Shown here: one piece after another, positions 1 through 8,088 of the stretch
Layout: each line of letters begins with the position of its first letter
How positions within the stretch are numbered: the stretch's first letter is position 1
Origin: Desulfofundulus thermobenzoicus
Lineage (GTDB): Bacteria > Bacillota > Desulfotomaculia > Desulfotomaculales > Desulfovirgulaceae
NCBI RefSeq assembly: GCF_009428905.1
Contig: NZ_WHYR01000002.1
Location: 1 to 64,000, forward strand
Reading direction: 5' to 3'
Length of the DNA stretch: 64,000 nucleotides
Made by a program: the position numbers and the translations under genes
Notes under the pieces: generated by a model
What the model saw: only the letters and a program-made list of their open reading frames with translations
Database searches by the model: none
Told to the model about the DNA's origin: nothing

Positions 1-94
1 ATTTGATGACCGTTTTTACATCGATATCCAGCCTTCTGGCCACCTGGGCTTTTTTTAGCCCCATGTCTTTTAATTGATGAATCTCGGCGTACAT
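1..94 (-). CDS. istA: IS21-family transposase IstA, N-terminal part
   Basis: The first 31 codons are present and read MYAEIHQLKDMGLKKAQVAR, continuing into RLDIDVKTV. This is the N-terminal helix-turn-helix found in IS21 IstA transposases. A GAGGTG ribosome site lies just upstream of the ATG at 94. The gene runs off the left edge of the window. Its position just inside the IS end agrees with IS21 organisation, where istA is the first gene and istB, the AAA+ helper, would lie further left. Confidence 0.75.
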   Translation of the reverse strand, partial: MYAEIHQLKDMGLKKAQVARRLDIDVKTVIK

Positions 95-221
95 TTTCCA
101 CCTCGTCAATTTTTATTCCACCCCCTGCCAACCAGTAATTATACCTGCTGGCTGAGAGGAGATGGTAAAAATCATCCGTTTTTATTGGCCGAAATTCATC
201 CGTTTTATTATACCGCTTACA
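1..221 (-). mobile_element. IS21-family element, end segment (partial)
   Basis: On the minus strand this is the left end of an IS21-type insertion sequence. It starts at about 221 with a TGTAAGCGG-type terminus. Two similar subterminal blocks follow (each containing AAACGGATGA, near 204-210 and 172-185), then the start of an istA-like transposase. Repeated subterminal blocks inside the end are typical of IS21 elements. The rest lies outside the window, so completeness cannot be judged. The exact terminus and any target duplication are inferred. Confidence 0.75.
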
Positions 222-506
222 AATGTTTGAGATTGTTGGAAGAATATCTTCAATATCCGGTGTAAGAACCCCGGCTTTGCCGTGAATGAACCCGGCGGGC
301 CGCTGGATAATACTGCGCCTCCCGGGTGCACTTTAAACTTTAAAAGGCGGAAAGCGGTTATGAGTTCCTATTATGACCCTTGCCAGAGGTGCAATCCTTG
401 AGTAAAATGGGTCCTGAACGCCTAAGCTAAGTGTTACTGCTCAATTGTAATATCCGGGATTGCCGCGACAGGGTATTAACGGCTGTGACGGGAGACAAGT
501 GTTTAC

Positions 507-2171
507 ATGACAGGCATATTATTGCAGTTAAATCGACTGGCCCGCACCCGCGGCCAGCAGGTATACCTGGTGGGCGGCTTCGTAAGGGACTTACTGCTCG
601 GGCGGCCATCCCGGGATGTGGACCTGGTGGTGTCCGGCCGGGGGGAGGAACTGGCCCGGGCTCTGGCCGGGGCGGTGGGAGGCGGCATTGTTTCCCTGGA
701 CCCCGGGCAGGATGTGTGCCGGGTGGTGGTAAAAAACGGTGCAGGGGTATGCCAGTACGATATTACCGGCCTGGGAGACCGGGACCTGGTTATCGATCTT
801 AAGCGGCGGGATTTCACCATCAATGCCATGGCCCTGCCGCTGGAGGCTTTTCTATTGCAAAGGCCGGACACGGGACGGCACTCTTTCCGGGGTGCTGAGC
901 TTTTACCGGATGCAGGCGATTGCCCGTTGCCGGTTGAATGCCCCGCCGATTTCCCGGTGGGGCCGTCCGGTTTGCCTGCAGCCGTACCGCCTTCTGCCGC
1001 CGTTGCCCTGCAGGTGGCCCTTATCGATCCCCTGGGCGGCCTGGACGACCTGCGCCGGGGTATCATCCGGGCCTGTGGTCTCCATTCCTTTGAAGACGAT
1101 CCCCTGCGGGCACTGCGTGCGGCCCGCCTGGCCGGCCAGCTGGGGTTTCGTATAGAACCGGGGACGGTGGATCTTATCCGTACCATGCCCGTGCCGGTGA
1201 ATAAAGCTGCCCCGGAGCGTATTCTGGAGGAACTGGTGCAGATTCTGCTCCTGCCCGCCGCCTGGACGGTTATTGACCTGCTGGACCGTGCACTGGGCGT
1301 CCTGGCGCAGATCTTTCCGGAAATCAATCCCATGCGGCAGATGGAGCAAAACGGCCATCATGTGGATAATGTGTGGGTGCACAGCTTGAAGACATTGCGC
1401 TGCTTCGAAGTCATTGTGAGTTCACTTAATCCCGTTCCGGACGGTGCCGTTAAAGATAACCCTTCCGGCGCCGATATAGACATCATTCAGCTCCTTGCCC
1501 TTCCCCCTCACCTGGCCGGCCCGGTGGGTGACTACCTGCAGGCCCCGGTCACCCGCACCCGCAGCCGGCTGCCGGTGATCAAGCTGGCCTGCCTCTTCCA
1601 CGACATCGGCAAGCTGGAAACCCGGGCCGCGGGCGCCGGCGGGCGGTTCACCTTTTACAATCACCACACTGCCGGCGCTCACCTGGCGGCCGCCATCGGG
1701 CGTCGGCTACGCCTTTCCGGCCGGGAGGCGGATCTGCTGTCCCGGCTGGTGCGGGGCCACATGGACCCCCTCTTCCTGTACAAGGCCCGCCCGGTCAGGG
1801 GCCGGGCGGCCTACCGCTTTTTCCGCCGGCTGGGGGACGAGTCCCCCGGCTGCCTGCTCCTGAGCCTGGCGGACATTGCCGGCAGCCGGCTGGCCTCCGG
1901 CGCCCTGCCGGAGGTCCTGGAATACCGGGAATTCATCACCGGCCTGCTGCACCGTTATTTCAACGAGCCAGTTGTTGCCGGCCGTGCCCGCCCATTGTTA
2001 AACGGCCGGGATGTCTGCCGGATTCTGAACATCAAACCCTCCCCCCTGGTGGGCCGGCTGCTGGAAGAACTGGACGCCGCCCGGGCGGACGGCCAGGTAA
2101 GCACCCGGCAGGAGGCGGAAAATTTCATTCGGAACAGGGGCACCCGGCTTTTGACCGGGGAAGGGAAATAG
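507..2171 (+). CDS. cca: CCA-adding tRNA nucleotidyltransferase with HD domain
   Basis: Adds or repairs the 3' CCA of tRNAs in the cytoplasm, a class II polynucleotidyltransferase. The N-terminus carries the signature LVGGFVRDLLLGR (about residues 21-33), followed by the catalytic D-x-D in RDVDLVV (Asp37, Asp39) and the RRDFTINAMA motif near residue 100. A C-terminal HD domain has LFHDIGK near residue 365 and downstream histidines, so a phosphohydrolase activity is possible. At 554 aa it is longer than most family members. Extra Pro/Ala-rich sequence at about residues 113-165 splits the head region. It stands alone, with no obvious operon partner. The family call is secure, but CCA-adding versus A-adding specificity cannot be read from sequence. 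Confidence 0.88.
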   Translation: MTGILLQLNRLARTRGQQVYLVGGFVRDLLLGRPSRDVDLVVSGRGEELARALAGAVGGGIVSLDPGQDVCRVVVKNGAGVCQYDITGLGDRDLVIDLKRRDFTINAMALPLEAFLLQRPDTGRHSFRGAELLPDAGDCPLPVECPADFPVGPSGLPAAVPPSAAVALQVALIDPLGGLDDLRRGIIRACGLHSFEDDPLRALRAARLAGQLGFRIEPGTVDLIRTMPVPVNKAAPERILEELVQILLLPAAWTVIDLLDRALGVLAQIFPEINPMRQMEQNGHHVDNVWVHSLKTLRCFEVIVSSLNPVPDGAVKDNPSGADIDIIQLLALPPHLAGPVGDYLQAPVTRTRSRLPVIKLACLFHDIGKLETRAAGAGGRFTFYNHHTAGAHLAAAIGRRLRLSGREADLLSRLVRGHMDPLFLYKARPVRGRAAYRFFRRLGDESPGCLLLSLADIAGSRLASGALPEVLEYREFITGLLHRYFNEPVVAGRARPLLNGRDVCRILNIKPSPLVGRLLEELDAARADGQVSTRQEAENFIRNRGTRLLTGEGK

Positions 2172-2396
2172 GGAAAACAGGGAAATTGATAAATTTTCGG
2201 GGAGCAGGGCCGGGCGTCAGGCGGTCCAGGCCAATAATCCTGGAACCTATCTATCAGGAAACGAGAACTGACTGGCGTCGTTAGCGGGGTTCTTAACGGG
2301 TTAGACGGGCGTTAGAAGAATATCTTCTTGCCATATTTATCTCCAGAGCTTGTTTCGGAGGTTCACTTCGCATCCGGTGATGGCACGGGTTTGGGG

Positions 2397-2738
2397 TTAC
2401 AGCCTGTATTCAACGGTTTCCGGACCTGACAATATTTCGTAAAGAAAGCTGGCTTTTTGTTTTTGTGCCCGATCAATTTCTTCCGGTGCATAACCACGCA
2501 CTTCTATGGGTTCCATAACTTCTGCCAGGGCATCACCAAGGATTTCCCAGCGCCTCCATATGGGCATATCACTGAAGGCCGGGGAAACAATTATAAGGTC
2601 AATGTCACTATAAGGACCGGCTGTGCCCCTGGCTTGAGAGCCGAACAGGTATGCTGCCTGAACAGGGATGCCCTTTTGGGCCAGAACGGATAAGTATCGC
2701 CTGACAATTTCATTTACTCGATTTGGTGTTTGAGGCAT
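2397..2738 (-). CDS. MNT-type nucleotidyltransferase, antitoxin of a HEPN/MNT pair
   Basis: A 113-aa minimal nucleotidyltransferase. It has the GSQARG motif followed by SDIDLIIV, the G-S-x(n)-D-x-D metal-binding signature of the pol-beta-like fold. Proteins of this size next to a HEPN protein act as antitoxins, in known cases by AMPylating or binding the HEPN partner. It is the second gene of a two-gene unit. Its start at 2738 lies inside the end of the HEPN gene (25-bp overlap), so translation is probably coupled. Function is inferred from the family and the gene pairing. Confidence 0.85.
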   Translation of the reverse strand: MPQTPNRVNEIVRRYLSVLAQKGIPVQAAYLFGSQARGTAGPYSDIDLIIVSPAFSDMPIWRRWEILGDALAEVMEPIEVRGYAPEEIDRAQKQKASFLYEILSGPETVEYRL

Positions 2739-3121
2739 TTTATCACTTCCTTCGTGTGGGTTAAGTAATCCCGGGTGACATGGCGCAGGTATTCAGCAAT
2801 GGCCCGCTTAAGTTCCTCGGGATACCTGGTAACAACTCCCGCCAGGCTCAACCGGCTGACGAATTTAATTTGTTCATCAGTTAGAATAGCGTTTCCCAAT
2901 TTCACCAGGTTGATTAAATTATGGGTTTTAGGCGGTGCTTTACCTGTTTGTTGGACTATTAAAGCCTTTAATGCTTTCTCAATGGCCAGGTGGCACATGA
3001 AAATGGTGTAAAGGTACCTCCGGGCACGGTACAGGCTTTTTGCCGTGTCCAGGTCATATTCGGATTGCTCAAGCCATTCTTTTACTTGGGGGTCCACGGC
3101 ATTCAACCCTCCAACCGGCAT
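2714..3121 (-). CDS. HEPN-domain protein, probable ribonuclease toxin
   Basis: A 135-aa all-helical HEPN-domain protein. The N-terminal helices read WLEQSEYDLDTAKSLYRA, followed by the CHLAIEKALKAL segment typical of HEPN proteins. A C-terminal R-D-Y-L-T-H sequence matches the R-x4-H catalytic motif of HEPN ribonucleases. It is the first gene of the HEPN/MNT pair, whose toxin generally cleaves RNA. ATG 3121 is the available start, but no strong ribosome site is visible. Which substrate it cuts cannot be told from sequence. Confidence 0.82.
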   Translation of the reverse strand: MPVGGLNAVDPQVKEWLEQSEYDLDTAKSLYRARRYLYTIFMCHLAIEKALKALIVQQTGKAPPKTHNLINLVKLGNAILTDEQIKFVSRLSLAGVVTRYPEELKRAIAEYLRHVTRDYLTHTKEVIKCLKHQIE

Positions 3122-3474
3122 TTAACGAGCTGTGTTTCTCATAATTTTTAATGTCCGCTTTAATACTATACCATATCCTGTCAGCAGGAGCAATCCATGC
3201 GGGATTCACAAGGTGATATGAATCCGGAGCGGCATGGTCAGTTTTTTTAAAGCGCATCCGAATCTCCAAGGTAAAGAGCTGAGCGAATTCTTCAAGGCGG
3301 GGCAGAGATCGGGAAAAGACCTTGCATTTACCATCATTTGCCTTCGACCAGTAAATGGAATTGTCCCCTTGACAATTCCCGGGGTCCTGTTATAATGTTG
3401 TTAAGAGCCGTAAACCAGCAGTTGTAGCCCGGCCGCCTTCCGGTAGGGCTATATTTATCAGTGGGGAGGTGGCC
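3122..3474. other. Intergenic region with the smpB promoter
   Basis: About 350 bp between the HEPN gene and smpB. The right half carries the sigma-A promoter listed separately. A minus-strand open frame at 3069-3269 overlaps the HEPN gene and has no recognisable domain. No convincing gene was seen here. Confidence 0.5.
3369..3396 (+). promoter_or_regulatory. Sigma-A promoter of smpB-ssrA
   Basis: Consensus TTGACA at 3369-3374 and TATAAT at 3391-3396 with a 16-bp spacer, about 80 bp upstream of smpB. Both boxes match the housekeeping consensus perfectly, consistent with strong constitutive expression of smpB and probably of the adjacent tmRNA gene. Confidence 0.8.
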
Positions 3475-3930
3475 ATGGTGGCCAAAATGGTTACGGTGAA
3501 CCGGAAGGCCCGCCATGACTACCATGTGCTGGAGACCTACGAGGCCGGCATCGCCCTGACCGGCACCGAGGTGAAATCCCTGCGGGCGGGGCGGGCCAAC
3601 CTGCAGGACAGCTTCGCCCGGGTTGAAAATGCCGAGCTGTTTCTGTATAATATGCACATCAGTCCATATGAACAGGGCAACCGGTTCAACCACGAGCCGA
3701 AGCGCCCGCGCAAGCTGTTGATGCATAAGTACGAGATCCGCCGCCTGCTGGGCAAGAGCCGGGAAAAGAGCCTGGCCCTGGTGCCGCTGAAGGTGTACTT
3801 CAACGACCGGGGTAAGGCCAAGGTGGAACTGGCCCTGGCCCGGGGCAAAAAGCTCTACGACAAGCGGGAAGACATGGCCGCCCGGGACGCCAGAAGGGAA
3901 ATGGAGCGGGCCGTGCGGGGAAAACAGTAA
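3475..3930 (+). CDS. smpB: SsrA-binding protein SmpB
   Basis: Partner protein of tmRNA in trans-translation, which rescues stalled ribosomes. The protein shows the family hallmarks: NRKARHDY near the N-terminus, [32 protein letters not shown] and the basic tail KKLYDKRED. The length (about 151 aa) is normal. A GTG at 3469 is in frame, but ATG 3475 is preferred because GGGGAGG ends about 7 bases before it. The tmRNA gene starts 9 bp after the stop, the usual smpB-ssrA neighbourhood. Confidence 0.96.
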   Translation: MVAKMVTVNRKARHDYHVLETYEAGIALTGTEVKSLRAGRANLQDSFARVENAELFLYNMHISPYEQGNRFNHEPKRPRKLLMHKYEIRRLLGKSREKSLALVPLKVYFNDRGKAKVELALARGKKLYDKREDMAARDARREMERAVRGKQ

Positions 3931-3939
3931 TTTAAACAT

Positions 3940-4299
3940 GGGGGCGAAACGGTTTCGACGGGGGAAGCGGTGGCAGGAGCAGCGAGCCGGGGTTTCCACC
4001 AGCCCGTAAAACGGTGGAAAGAGCATAACTGCCAACAAGCAAGAACTCGCTCTGGCTGCTTAATTGACGCGGCCACATCCTACCCGCGTCGGGTCCCGTG
4101 ACCCGGGATAGGGTGTCAAACTAACGGGCTGCTGCCGGGCCAATTCTCGGAGGCCCGGCGGGAGATATATCGAGATAGCCCCTTCCGGAGGCTGGCTGTG
4201 GCCGCCTTAAGGGGCGAAAAGGAAAGCACAGCCTGCGCTCGGAGAAACTCCTGTGGTCGTTCTTCCGGACGGTGGGTTCGACTCCCCCCGCCTCCACCA
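3940..4299 (+). ncRNA. ssrA: Transfer-messenger RNA (tmRNA)
   Basis: The 5' end GGGGGCGAAACGGTTTCGAC is the tmRNA hallmark. The 3' end has a tRNA-like T arm (GGTTCGACTCC) and an encoded CCA at 4297-4299. The resume codon and tag frame at 4031-4063 encode ANKQELALAA followed by TAA, a normal proteolysis tag ending in LAA-like residues. About 360 nt is standard length. It follows smpB directly and ends in a strong terminator. Its 3' end is duplicated downstream (see the repeat entries), so the gene has served as an integration site. Confidence 0.97.
4173..4299 (+). repeat. ssrA 3'-end direct repeat, copy 1 (within the intact gene)
   Basis: This 127-bp 3' segment of ssrA, from AGATAGCCCC to the CCA end, is repeated at 4938-5065. 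The two copies differ by a few bases (CC/TT near the start, G/AA in the T arm). Duplication of a tmRNA or tRNA 3' end is the usual trace of site-specific integration. This copy keeps the gene functional. Confidence 0.9.
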
Positions 4300-4309
4300 G
4301 GAAACAATA

Positions 4310-4350
4310 ACAGACACCCGGAAGTTTACTTCATTTCGGTGTCTGTTTTT
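4310..4350 (+). terminator. Rho-independent terminator of ssrA
   Basis: Inverted repeat ACAGACACCCG / CGGTGTCTGT closed by an AT-rich loop and followed by a run of five T, 11 bp after the tmRNA CCA end. Confidence 0.85.
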
Positions 4351-4463
4351 GTATGTTGGGTACTGTTACGGGTTCACTCCAAAGCAAGCCGATTGCTCAA
4401 AGGACCGGAGCACTTAATGGCGCATTTATTACACGTTTATATCAACGTTGCGGGGGCTTTTAA

Positions 4464-4752
4464 ATGCCGGTTAAATTCATATTTAGCAGGCATGCTTTAC
4501 TGGAGATGAAAAGAAGACAAATTGATGAGGCCATGGTGCTTACTTAGTGTACTCAAGGCTCCTGAGCAGGAGGAGTATGTACGTCCCGGGAGGAAAGTTT
4601 TTCAATCCAAAATACAACTTGGGGAGCCGTGTAAAACATATTTACTGCGGGTTTTAGTGGATGTGGATCGAAAACCGCCGGAAGTGGTTACAGTATACAA
4701 GACCAGCAAATTGAAAAAATACCGGAGGGAAAAAATTGAAAGCAACCTATGA
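4464..4752 (+). pseudogene. DUF4258 protein, frameshifted
   Basis: Two frames together give one small protein of the DUF4258 family, often the partner of DUF2283 proteins in toxin-antitoxin-like pairs. The first frame starts at ATG 4464 (MPVKFIFSRHALLEMKRRQI) and hits TAG at 4545. The rest follows in another frame: VLKAPEQEEYVRPGRKVFQS and later VLVDVDRKPPEVVTVYKTSK. A single base change near 4540-4550 explains the break. The start of the DUF2283 gene overlaps its end. It is probably inactive unless the frameshift is a sequencing error. Confidence 0.6.
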
Positions 4753-4939
4753 TCCCCATACGGATTCCCTGACCATTGTTTTCAGTAACAGGCCAGTAGC
4801 TGAAAGCGATAAGGATAAGCCCGGGATAATTATTGATTATGATGAAGATGGAAACCCGGTTGGAATTGAAATCCTTGATGCATCCGAGCGTATAACCGAG
4901 CCTGCTGGCATCGAGTTTCATCTGCTTCAAGCGAAGTAG
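4736..4939 (+). CDS. DUF2283 family protein
   Basis: A 67-aa protein of the DUF2283 family. It begins MKATYDPHTDSLTIVF and contains GIIIDYDEDGNPVGIEILDA, the family core. The start is TTG 4736, chosen because ACCGGAGGG sits at the right distance upstream. It overlaps the end of the broken DUF4258 gene, the usual pairing for this family. The role is not established, but the pairing suggests an antitoxin-like partner. The gene stops exactly where the second ssrA fragment begins, so it is cargo between the two ssrA 3' ends. Confidence 0.75.
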   Translation: MKATYDPHTDSLTIVFSNRPVAESDKDKPGIIIDYDEDGNPVGIEILDASERITEPAGIEFHLLQAK

Positions 4940-5065
4940 ATAGCCCCTTTTGGAGGCTGGCTGTGGCCGCCTTAAGGGGCGAAAAGGAAAGCACAGCCTG
5001 CGCTCGGAGAAACTCCTGTGGTCGTTCTTCCGGACGGTGGGTTCAAACTCCCCCCGCCTCCACCA
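4938..5065 (+). repeat. ssrA 3'-end direct repeat, copy 2 (attachment-site remnant)
   Basis: A 128-bp near-copy of the tmRNA 3' end (compare 4173-4299), including the tRNA-like T arm and CCA. It has no 5' part, so it is a fragment. One inserted A and a few substitutions show some decay. It most likely marks the far attachment site of an element that once integrated at ssrA. No integrase gene remains between the copies. Confidence 0.88.
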
Positions 5066-5529
5066 CTCAAATCCACAGTTCCAACATCAGCCTCAACTGC
5101 CGCCCGAACCTGTCTCGCGCGATCTTTTCCAGGGCCCGGGCACGGTGGAAGACGGCTTTTGCCCTGGGCTTTAAGTGCCGGGTGGCCACATCCACACAAA
5201 AAGGCCATCCACAAGCGTAAGCTGGCCGAACTCACCGGTATGAGCGAGCGGGAAGTCAGGGAGATCATCTACAACCTTGTGTTGCACCGGGGCCTGCCCA
5301 TCGGGAGCTGCACGGAGCCCTAATGAGGGCTGCTATATTACGGAGCCGGGCAGCAAAAAGGCCCGGCATCATGCGGCGGCTGGTACGGGCGGTGGACAGG
5401 CTGATCAAGATTGCGCAGGAGTGGCTGGAGGCCCGGGACGGCCCGGGGGCTGAGGCTGCGGCTTATATCAGCCTGGTCCTGGCCGGGCTGTACCTGGCAG
5501 AGTACCTGGTGGCTTTTATCATGCTCTGA
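5066..5529 (+). pseudogene. Phage-like HTH protein remnant plus small membrane ORF
   Basis: Directly after the ssrA fragment a frame ending at 5323 encodes HKRKLAELTGMSEREVREI and then HRGLPIGSCTEP, a helix-turn-helix segment like those in phage replication or regulatory proteins. Its 5' part is missing. The stop overlaps the ATG of a 68-aa frame (5323-5529, TAATG overlap), with a predicted C-terminal membrane helix (YISLVLAGLYLAEYLVAF). The overlap suggests the two were once co-translated genes. The stretch reads as decayed prophage or plasmid DNA beside an attachment site. The 68-aa frame may still be expressed. Confidence 0.45.
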
Positions 5530-5922
5530 AAAGAGGGACGGGCCTTGCCGGGCAGGCGCAAACTGTGGCGGCAACTGCTGGACAAGCTACACCCGCGGCA
5601 TGGCGGCGGATTTCTGAGTTGGTGGAGTGTGCACGCGGCGGCTTACTGAGCTGGCGGCAAAAGCTTGCTTCGGGGGATCGGTGTCTATCCGGAGCAGTAT
5701 ATTGTACGTTTATGTGAAGAGTATCGGGTGCGGTGGGAAGAGTGAGAAAGAAGGCAGGTTTATACCTTACTATGGTTTATTTTCTACGTTTTTCTAATTT
5801 CGTCCTGAAACTTAATTTAAGAAGGATTTTTTAACATTATGTAGTAATTGAAAATTAAAACGCCGTGGCTTGATCGAGGTGAGCCACGGTTTTAGTCTAT
5901 GTGAAGATTTTGCGATTCGGAG
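5530..5922. other. Gene-poor stretch with a hairpin
   Basis: About 390 bp without a convincing gene. A stem CCGTGGCT / AGCCACGG at 5862-5889 followed by TTTT looks like a terminator in plus orientation, just before the next gene cluster. A frame for about 35 residues starting at TTG 5543 has no recognisable features. Confidence 0.45.
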
Positions 5923-6663
5923 ATGAAAACATTGGGGCTTGAAGTGGTTTGTTTTATCCCGTGCTGCTCCAGCAAAAGCGCGGGCGTTGGGTTGGAAAGA
6001 CCTCCTTACGCCTGGCCCGATAGAGGTCTGGAGCGTGCCCGGGCTCGTCTGGTGGTGGCCCGCCGGGGGATGGAGCACTGCATTGAAGGCAGTTCCAGGC
6101 CGACACCAGCAATGCACCTTTACAGCGGCAGTTTCTATTCAGCCCTTGATGCCGGGCTGGCAAGACAGCTTATTTATTCCGGAAAGCTCCGGCTATTCAT
6201 TATATCAGCCGGCTATGGCGTGCTGGATGCCTTTGAACCCGCCCGTAATTATGATGCTGAAATGAAGGGTAGGGTGGCCAGGTACTGGCGTGAAGCCGGT
6301 TTGGCCGATATTATCGGCGACATCTGTCTGGTCCTCAGCCCCCAGCGGGTTTACGGCTTTTTTGCCGGCGAGCCGGGCTGGTCCGGTTCCGGGGCAAAAT
6401 ACCGCTATTTTTTTACTGAGGGGGTAAAAAAAGCCCTCAGCTCCGGTTTCAAGCCTGCCCAGGCGGGCTGCTTCTACAGGGAAAGCGGTAGGGGAGTTAC
6501 TGCAATACTCGGGGCTCTGGGCCGTGCCTTTTACAGATGCCTTTCCAGCGGGCCAAATTGCGATATGATTGTCGAAGCGGCAAAAACGAGCGGTTTGAGG
6601 GACGGCGGAATTATAATCAGGTATCAGGATTTTCTGGCGGCCGGGGAGCAGCACCGGGCTTAG
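5923..6663 (+). CDS. DUF6884/YaaA-like protein
   Basis: A 246-aa protein with CFIPCCSSKSAG at the N-terminus, LYSGSFYSALDAGLARQ in the middle and LFIISAGYGVLDAFEPA after it. These resemble the C-S-x-K, phosphosugar-like and SAxYGLL motifs of the YaaA/DUF6884 group, whose members bind DNA or act near modified bases. The assignment rests on these motifs only. It starts a compact plus-strand cluster with a GIY-YIG-like gene 35 bp downstream, so a nucleic-acid role is inferred. ATG 5923 is used, preceded by a weak GGAG. No close homologue is recognised with certainty. Confidence 0.5.
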   Translation: MKTLGLEVVCFIPCCSSKSAGVGLERPPYAWPDRGLERARARLVVARRGMEHCIEGSSRPTPAMHLYSGSFYSALDAGLARQLIYSGKLRLFIISAGYGVLDAFEPARNYDAEMKGRVARYWREAGLADIIGDICLVLSPQRVYGFFAGEPGWSGSGAKYRYFFTEGVKKALSSGFKPAQAGCFYRESGRGVTAILGALGRAFYRCLSSGPNCDMIVEAAKTSGLRDGGIIIRYQDFLAAGEQHRA

Positions 6664-6698
6664 AAATCCCCGGCCTACCTTAAGGGGGTGGCGGTTTT

Positions 6699-7415
6699 GT
6701 GGATATAAAGAATTCTGCCAAGGTTATCAGGGATTTAGAAAGGTTTTATGCAGCTTTGAATACGATCAGAGAGCATGTCGGCGGCGAGCGTCGCCTATCA
6801 GAGTGCAGCGGGCGGATGGGCTGGCCGCGGCGGGGAGTATATTTCTTTTTCGAACCCGGAGAGAACAGGTGCTCCGGAGCGGGGCTAAGAGTCGTCAGGG
6901 TGGGAACCCATGCCGTTTCCTCGGGTTCCGGCACCACCCTTTGGGACCGCCTGCGGACTCACCGTGGCGTTCTGGGGGGAGGCGGCAACCACCGGGCTTC
7001 GATCTTCCGCCTTCATGTCGGGACAGCTCTCCTGGCAAGAGGAGATTACCCCGATGCAGTCAGGTTGAGCTGGGGTAGGGGCAGCTCCGCTCCGAAAGAA
7101 GTGAGGCGCGCCGAACACGGGTTGGAATGCGCGGTAAGCGAGTACATAGGAAAGATGCCTTTCCTCTGGCTGAAGGTCGATGATGAGCCCGGGCCGGCGA
7201 GCATGCGCAAGTACATAGAGCGCAATGCGGTGGCGCTGCTGAGTGCAGCCTCCAGGTTGCGCATTGACCTCCCTTCGGAGGGCTGGCTGGGCCACAGCTC
7301 CCGGCACGAGGCGGTCAGGGTTTCGGGCCTTTGGAACGTGGATCATGTTTTTGAAGAATACGACCCGGATTTTCTTGATTTGTTTGAGCGGCTGGCGGGC
7401 GGGAATCTAGAATGA
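6699..7415 (+). CDS. GIY-YIG-like nuclease-domain protein
   Basis: A 238-aa protein. Residues about 45-100 read RRGVYFFFEPGE, then LRVVRVGTHAV and TLWDRLRTHRG, matching the order of the GIY, YIG and R-x-x-R/H elements of GIY-YIG folds. Whether all catalytic residues are present cannot be settled by eye. GTG 6699 is chosen because AAGGGGGTGG sits 7-8 bases upstream. The C-terminal half (DHVFEEYDPDFLDLFERL) is unfamiliar. It is second in the cluster, and its stop abuts the ATG of the next gene, suggesting one transcript. Confidence 0.55.
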   Translation: MDIKNSAKVIRDLERFYAALNTIREHVGGERRLSECSGRMGWPRRGVYFFFEPGENRCSGAGLRVVRVGTHAVSSGSGTTLWDRLRTHRGVLGGGGNHRASIFRLHVGTALLARGDYPDAVRLSWGRGSSAPKEVRRAEHGLECAVSEYIGKMPFLWLKVDDEPGPASMRKYIERNAVALLSAASRLRIDLPSEGWLGHSSRHEAVRVSGLWNVDHVFEEYDPDFLDLFERLAGGNLE

Positions 7416-7847
7416 ATGCCTGACCTGCATGAGGTAATAACAGTGTTAAAAAGAGATGAAGTTTTAAAGTGGCTGGATGCCTATGACATTAAAAAATATC
7501 CGACTTCCGTTTACGATGAGCTGGTAGTTGAACAACGCCCATATCCTGGCAGAATTAAAATCCTTGGCGCCTGGAAGACGGGGTGTTTGAGAGCTGATGG
7601 TCAGGGGAGAGAGTATGTTGATAAAAACGGCACCGCCTATTCATTTACCGGAAGGTGGAACCCCAATAGTTCCGTAGGCTATTTAACCTGGATAGAGATA
7701 TCGGAAAATGAAAAAGAAATAAAAGAAAAAATACCAAAGGATTTTTCGGAAGAAAAGCCTGAAATAGTTGCTGAGCTGGAGTCCAGGGTGGGGTTTGGCT
7801 TTAAACAAGTACATGGCAGTCAATCAGTGGGTTCCTCTGGCCAATAA
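7416..7847 (+). CDS. Unknown protein of the GIY-YIG cluster
   Basis: A 143-aa protein not recognised. It is charged and soluble (KEIKEKIPKDFSEEKPEIVA) and without membrane segments. The ATG follows the previous stop immediately, so coupled translation is likely. The central part (WKTGCLRADGQGREYVDKNG, then FTGRWNPNSSVGYLTW) may form a small beta-rich domain. Base composition is lower in GC than its upstream neighbours, a hint of separate origin. The C-terminal end overlaps the next frame by 35 bp, so a frameshift joining the two cannot be ruled out. Confidence 0.5.
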   Translation: MPDLHEVITVLKRDEVLKWLDAYDIKKYPTSVYDELVVEQRPYPGRIKILGAWKTGCLRADGQGREYVDKNGTAYSFTGRWNPNSSVGYLTWIEISENEKEIKEKIPKDFSEEKPEIVAELESRVGFGFKQVHGSQSVGSSGQ

Positions 7848-8088
7848 CGTCGAAAAGTTAAAGAATAGGAAAGAGAAAGAAGGTATCGGCCGGTTTCTGT
7901 ATGTACATTTGAAATGGAATACTACCGATTGCCAGCTGGCCGGCCATTTGGGTGTCATTTTTTCTTTGTCCGGCGTGTGGGAATTTAACGGGAAGGAAAG
8001 AGGGTTCCAGTTCAGACGGTTGAATAAGGACTGGCGCGATCTTATAAGAGGCTACTACTGTCAGTCAATAACCGTAGATGAAGAGTAA
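7813..8088 (+). CDS. Small unknown protein at the end of the cluster
   Basis: A 91-aa frame beginning MAVNQWVPLANNVEKLKNR and ending WRDLIRGYYCQSITVDEE. No family is recognised. It overlaps the previous gene by 35 bp in another frame and has the same AT-leaning codon use, so it is either a coupled gene or the displaced C-terminus of the previous one. No clear ribosome site precedes ATG 7813. Confidence that it is a separate gene is modest. Confidence 0.4.
   Translation: MAVNQWVPLANNVEKLKNRKEKEGIGRFLYVHLKWNTTDCQLAGHLGVIFSLSGVWEFNGKERGFQFRRLNKDWRDLIRGYYCQSITVDEE

Noticed and set aside
503-1382. Long minus-strand frames opposite the cca gene
   Set aside because: GC-rich coding DNA creates such frames. 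They lack ribosome sites and domains. The same holds for the large minus frames at 12422-13543 and 17470-18114 and for the plus frame opposite the glycosyltransferase.
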